Source: Caryophanales bacterium UBA3668 (GTDB taxonomy: Bacteria; Bacillota_I; Bacilli_A; RFN20; CAG-826). From it: a stretch of 6,984 nucleotides of DNA. Made by a program: the position numbers and the translations under genes. A model generated the notes under the pieces. It had not been told where the DNA came from and did not search any database. It worked only from the letters and a program-made list of their open reading frames with translations. The first letter of the stretch is position 1. Each line of letters starts with the position of its first letter. This document shows positions 5,412 through 6,984 of this stretch, piece after piece. The DNA lies in contig DFJP01000046.1 in the NCBI GenBank assembly GCA_002373085.1, positions 1 through 6,984 on the forward strand, read 5' to 3'.

Positions 5412-5426
5412 TGCAATATTATTGCA
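5412..5426. promoter_or_regulatory. Palindrome over the operon promoter (possible operator)
   Basis: TGCAATA-T-TATTGCA is a perfect seven-base inverted repeat with a one-base centre. It covers the -10 hexamer of the minus-strand promoter and lies in the space between divergent genes. It could bind a dimeric regulator. As RNA it would be a weak hairpin in any longer leader. The binding role is inference. Confidence 0.4.
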
Positions 5427-5446
5427 CATTTGCTATTTTCTCACAA
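5418..5446 (-). promoter_or_regulatory. Promoter of zinc-ribbon gene-rsmE-mtaB operon
   Basis: On the minus strand TTGTGA (5441-5446) and AATAAT (5418-5423) are spaced by 17 bases, 18 bases before the ATG of the first gene. The leader would be about 11 bases. The -35 is moderate (4 of 6) and the -10 good (5 of 6). Confidence 0.5.
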
Positions 5447-5473
5447 AGAAATATAAGATATTTTTCGAATATT

Positions 5474-5482
5474 TGTTAAAAT
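5474..5482 (+). promoter_or_regulatory. Extended -10 promoter of the reductase operon
   Basis: TGT-TAAAAT gives an extended -10 (TAAAAT at 5477-5482) 23 bases before the reductase ATG. No clear -35 is seen at the right distance. It is divergent from the zinc-ribbon operon promoter, about 30 bases away. Confidence 0.5.
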
Positions 5483-5505
5483 GAACTTTGAGGAGATTTT
5501 ATAGT

Positions 5506-6366
5506 ATGAAGGAATTGCTTTTATCAAATGGAAAAACAATCCCAAGTTTAGCGTATGGAACTTGGTTAATTAAAAACGAAGACGCGGGTAAATGCGTTGA
5601 GATTGCTTTAAGAAATGGATACCGTCACATCGATACCGCTCAAGCATATGGAAACGAAGTTGGAGTTGGAGAAGGTATTAGAGCAAGTGGGCTACCTAGA
5701 GAAGAAATTTATATCACCACTAAAGTGGCGGCGGAAATTAAAAACTATAAAAAGGCAAAAGCATCAATTGATGAATCATTAAAGAAACTTGGTGTCGATT
5801 ATATTGACTTAATTTTAATTCACTGTCCACAACCATGGATTTTGTTTAGAGGGCCAAAGAAGTTCTATAAAGAAAATGTTGAGGTTTGGAGAGCGTTAGA
5901 AGAAGCATATAAAGAAGGCAAAGTTAAGGCAATTGGAGTATCTAATTTCCTCATCAAAGATTTGCAAAATATTATTGACCACTGCGAAATAAAACCAATG
6001 GTCAATCAAATCCTTCTTCATATTGGAGAGGTTCCTGTTGACGTTGTCAAATATTGCGCAGAGAATAATATCGTTGTTGAATCTTATTCCCCAATTGCGC
6101 ATGGTCGCGCTCTTAACGATAAGAAAATTCAACTTATGGCGGATAAATATGGAGTAAGTGTTCCTCAACTATGCATCAAATTTACTCTTCAATTAGATAC
6201 TGTTTCAATTCCAAAAGCTTCTAAAGAAGAACATATCATTTCTAATACAAAACTTGATTTCGAAATTAAAGAAGAAGATATGGTCGAACTGATGAAACTT
6301 AACGGTATCGATTATGGGCAAGATGCTTTATGGCCAGTTTTCAACAAAAGGAGATATCGCGAATAA
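5506..6366 (+). CDS. Aldo/keto reductase (AKR family oxidoreductase)
   Basis: A 286-residue NAD(P)H-dependent reductase of carbonyl compounds, a cytoplasmic (beta/alpha)8 barrel. The catalytic tetrad is complete: D43 and Y48 in HIDTAQAYGNE, K73 in ITTKV, and H106 in LILIHCPQP. Family signatures continue with KVKAIGVSNF (139-148), YSPIAHG (194-200) and the cofactor-phosphate segment IPKASKEEHI (235-244), which suggests NADPH. It resembles the bacterial 2,5-diketo-D-gluconate reductase/glyoxal reductase group (AKR5-like), but the substrate cannot be read from sequence. An insertion around 109-124 (QPWILFRGPKKFYKE) is somewhat longer than typical. GAGGAG (5490-5495) lies ten bases before the ATG I chose; an in-frame TTG at 5488 overlaps that site and is less likely. 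Its stop shares one base with the next gene's ATG (TAATG). Confidence 0.93.
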   Translation: MKELLLSNGKTIPSLAYGTWLIKNEDAGKCVEIALRNGYRHIDTAQAYGNEVGVGEGIRASGLPREEIYITTKVAAEIKNYKKAKASIDESLKKLGVDYIDLILIHCPQPWILFRGPKKFYKENVEVWRALEEAYKEGKVKAIGVSNFLIKDLQNIIDHCEIKPMVNQILLHIGEVPVDVVKYCAENNIVVESYSPIAHGRALNDKKIQLMADKYGVSVPQLCIKFTLQLDTVSIPKASKEEHIISNTKLDFEIKEEDMVELMKLNGIDYGQDALWPVFNKRRYRE

Positions 6367-6917
6367 TGGATATCGAAAAAAGAAATAAACTTATATATTC
6401 GGGTGAATTTATTTTAATTGCCTTAGTGTTTCTAGTTCTTGGTGTATTAGAAATTCTTAAGGTGATTATTATTGGAAATAATTTCCAATTAATTTTCAAG
6501 ATTGTCACTCTTGTTGGTGCAGCTTGGCTTGTCACTGACTTCTTCTGGACTTTATTTAGCAAAAAAAGAAGAGCGAAAGAATGTCTTTTAGATAAATGCA
6601 TTATGCTTCCTATGGCGTTATATTTATACGCGTTTGATATTTATGGTTTTATTGTTCAACCAGCGTATGAATTTTATCAAATTGGAATCCCAATTGCGTT
6701 CTTCTATATCTCATGTGCATATATCTTCCAAGGTATTTACCACTACTACAAGCCAGTTCCTCTTATTCTAGAAGCCATTGAAGAAGAGAAGAAAGCTAAA
6801 GAAGAAGCTGCTAAAGAGCTTCCAAATGTTGCTAAAGAACTTGATGAGGCTGCTAAAGAGATAGACGAAGCGGTTGATGAAGTTAAAAAAGAATTCAAAG
6901 GAAAAGAAGGCGAATAA
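6366..6917 (+). CDS. Four-helix membrane protein with charged Glu/Lys/Ala tail, unknown function
   Basis: A 183-residue integral membrane protein I do not recognise. Four hydrophobic helices lie at about 14-37, 43-64, 79-97 and 104-126, with a basic loop SKKRRAK (65-71) between helices 2 and 3 that should face the cytoplasm. Both ends would then be cytoplasmic. From about 135 the chain becomes a highly charged Glu/Lys/Ala segment with repeated AKE.DEA-type units (EEAAKEL, AKELDEAAKEIDEA), likely one long amphipathic helix or coiled coil. I chose the ATG at 6366, which shares one base with the reductase stop. AAAGGAG ends 12 bases upstream. The frame is open back to an ATG at 6330 inside the reductase, but that ribosome site favours 6366. 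It is second in a two-gene operon with the reductase. A functional link is possible but unsupported. Confidence 0.82.
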   Translation: MDIEKRNKLIYSGEFILIALVFLVLGVLEILKVIIIGNNFQLIFKIVTLVGAAWLVTDFFWTLFSKKRRAKECLLDKCIMLPMALYLYAFDIYGFIVQPAYEFYQIGIPIAFFYISCAYIFQGIYHYYKPVPLILEAIEEEKKAKEEAAKELPNVAKELDEAAKEIDEAVDEVKKEFKGKEGE

Positions 6918-6933
6918 AAAACCTTCTTTTTTT
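6902..6933 (+). terminator. Terminator of the reductase/membrane-protein operon
   Basis: AAAAGAAGG (6902-6910) pairs with CCTTCTTTT (6922-6930) around an 11-base loop, followed by TTT. The stop codon (6915-6917) is inside the loop, so the gene's last codons form the left arm. Confidence 0.8.
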
Positions 6934-6948
6934 AATTCTATGAATTAA
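6932..6948. repeat. Short A/T-rich inverted repeat
   Basis: TTAATTC-TAT-GAATTAA is a perfect seven-base stem just after the terminator, followed by GTGTCTTTTTC. It could act as a second, weak terminator. Beyond it (6949-6984) there is only A/T-rich sequence with no recognisable gene. Confidence 0.4.
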
Positions 6949-6984
6949 GTGTCTTTTTCAAAAAATATTTTTTTAAATTTTTCC

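Noticed and set aside
5896..6168. Minus-strand 90-codon frame inside the aldo/keto reductase
   Set aside because: It is antisense to a reductase with a full catalytic tetrad. Its composition is typical of reverse-complement shadows.
465..6917. Mycoplasma-type UGA=Trp code
   Set aside because: All tryptophans in the called genes are TGG, no in-frame TGA is needed for any gene, and all called stops are TAA or TAG.
1..6984. CRISPR array, toxin-antitoxin pair, riboswitch or phage genes
   Set aside because: There are no spaced repeats, no paired small genes of that kind, no long structured leader (all mapped leaders are under about 30 bases), and no phage proteins.

Overview
The window comes from a low-GC bacterium of the Firmicutes/Tenericutes type. 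Four things suggest this: A/T-rich coding, strong AGGAGG-type ribosome sites, TAA as nearly the only stop (the transposase uses TAG), and a four-cysteine L32 protein with a Lys/Ala/Pro tail. Tryptophan is written TGG throughout and I see no in-frame TGA, so the standard bacterial code fits and UGA=Trp recoding is not supported. An uncultured Bacilli, Erysipelotrichia or Mollicutes-related gut lineage is a reasonable guess, but it is an inference.

Layout. (1) Positions 1-430 hold no intact gene. A broken minus-strand gene remnant (about 81-385) can be rebuilt only by removing two single-base insertions. (2) An IS3-family OrfB transposase with a complete DD(35)E triad lies at 465-1457 (+). It has no OrfA partner and may be bounded by imperfect TGG...CCA ends. 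(3) A compact minus-strand translation block follows. rpsU and an initiator-type tRNA-fMet share one unit and one terminator. deoC and rpmF each have their own promoter and terminator. (4) A minus-strand operon runs zinc-ribbon/membrane protein, rsmE, mtaB, with gaps of -1 and 2 bases. (5) Divergently, an aldo/keto reductase and a four-helix membrane protein form a two-gene plus-strand operon ending in a terminator.

The shared theme is the translation apparatus: S21, L32, initiator tRNA, 16S rRNA methylation (RsmE) and tRNA position-37 methylthiolation (MtaB). deoC and the reductase are metabolic neighbours with no clear link to it.

Most of the window is ordinary housekeeping DNA. I do not see a new defence or mobile system. 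The best oddity is the tRNA-fMet gene. It has C33 instead of U33, an AGG/CCU anticodon stem in place of the usual GGG/CCC, and an extra U in the T stem, yet it keeps the C1:A72 mismatch, A11:U24 and an encoded CCA. Next come the Shine-Dalgarno sequence of rpmF exposed in a hairpin loop at the predicted 5' end of its mRNA, the L32 tail, and the tight overlap of the rpmF terminator with the deoC promoter.
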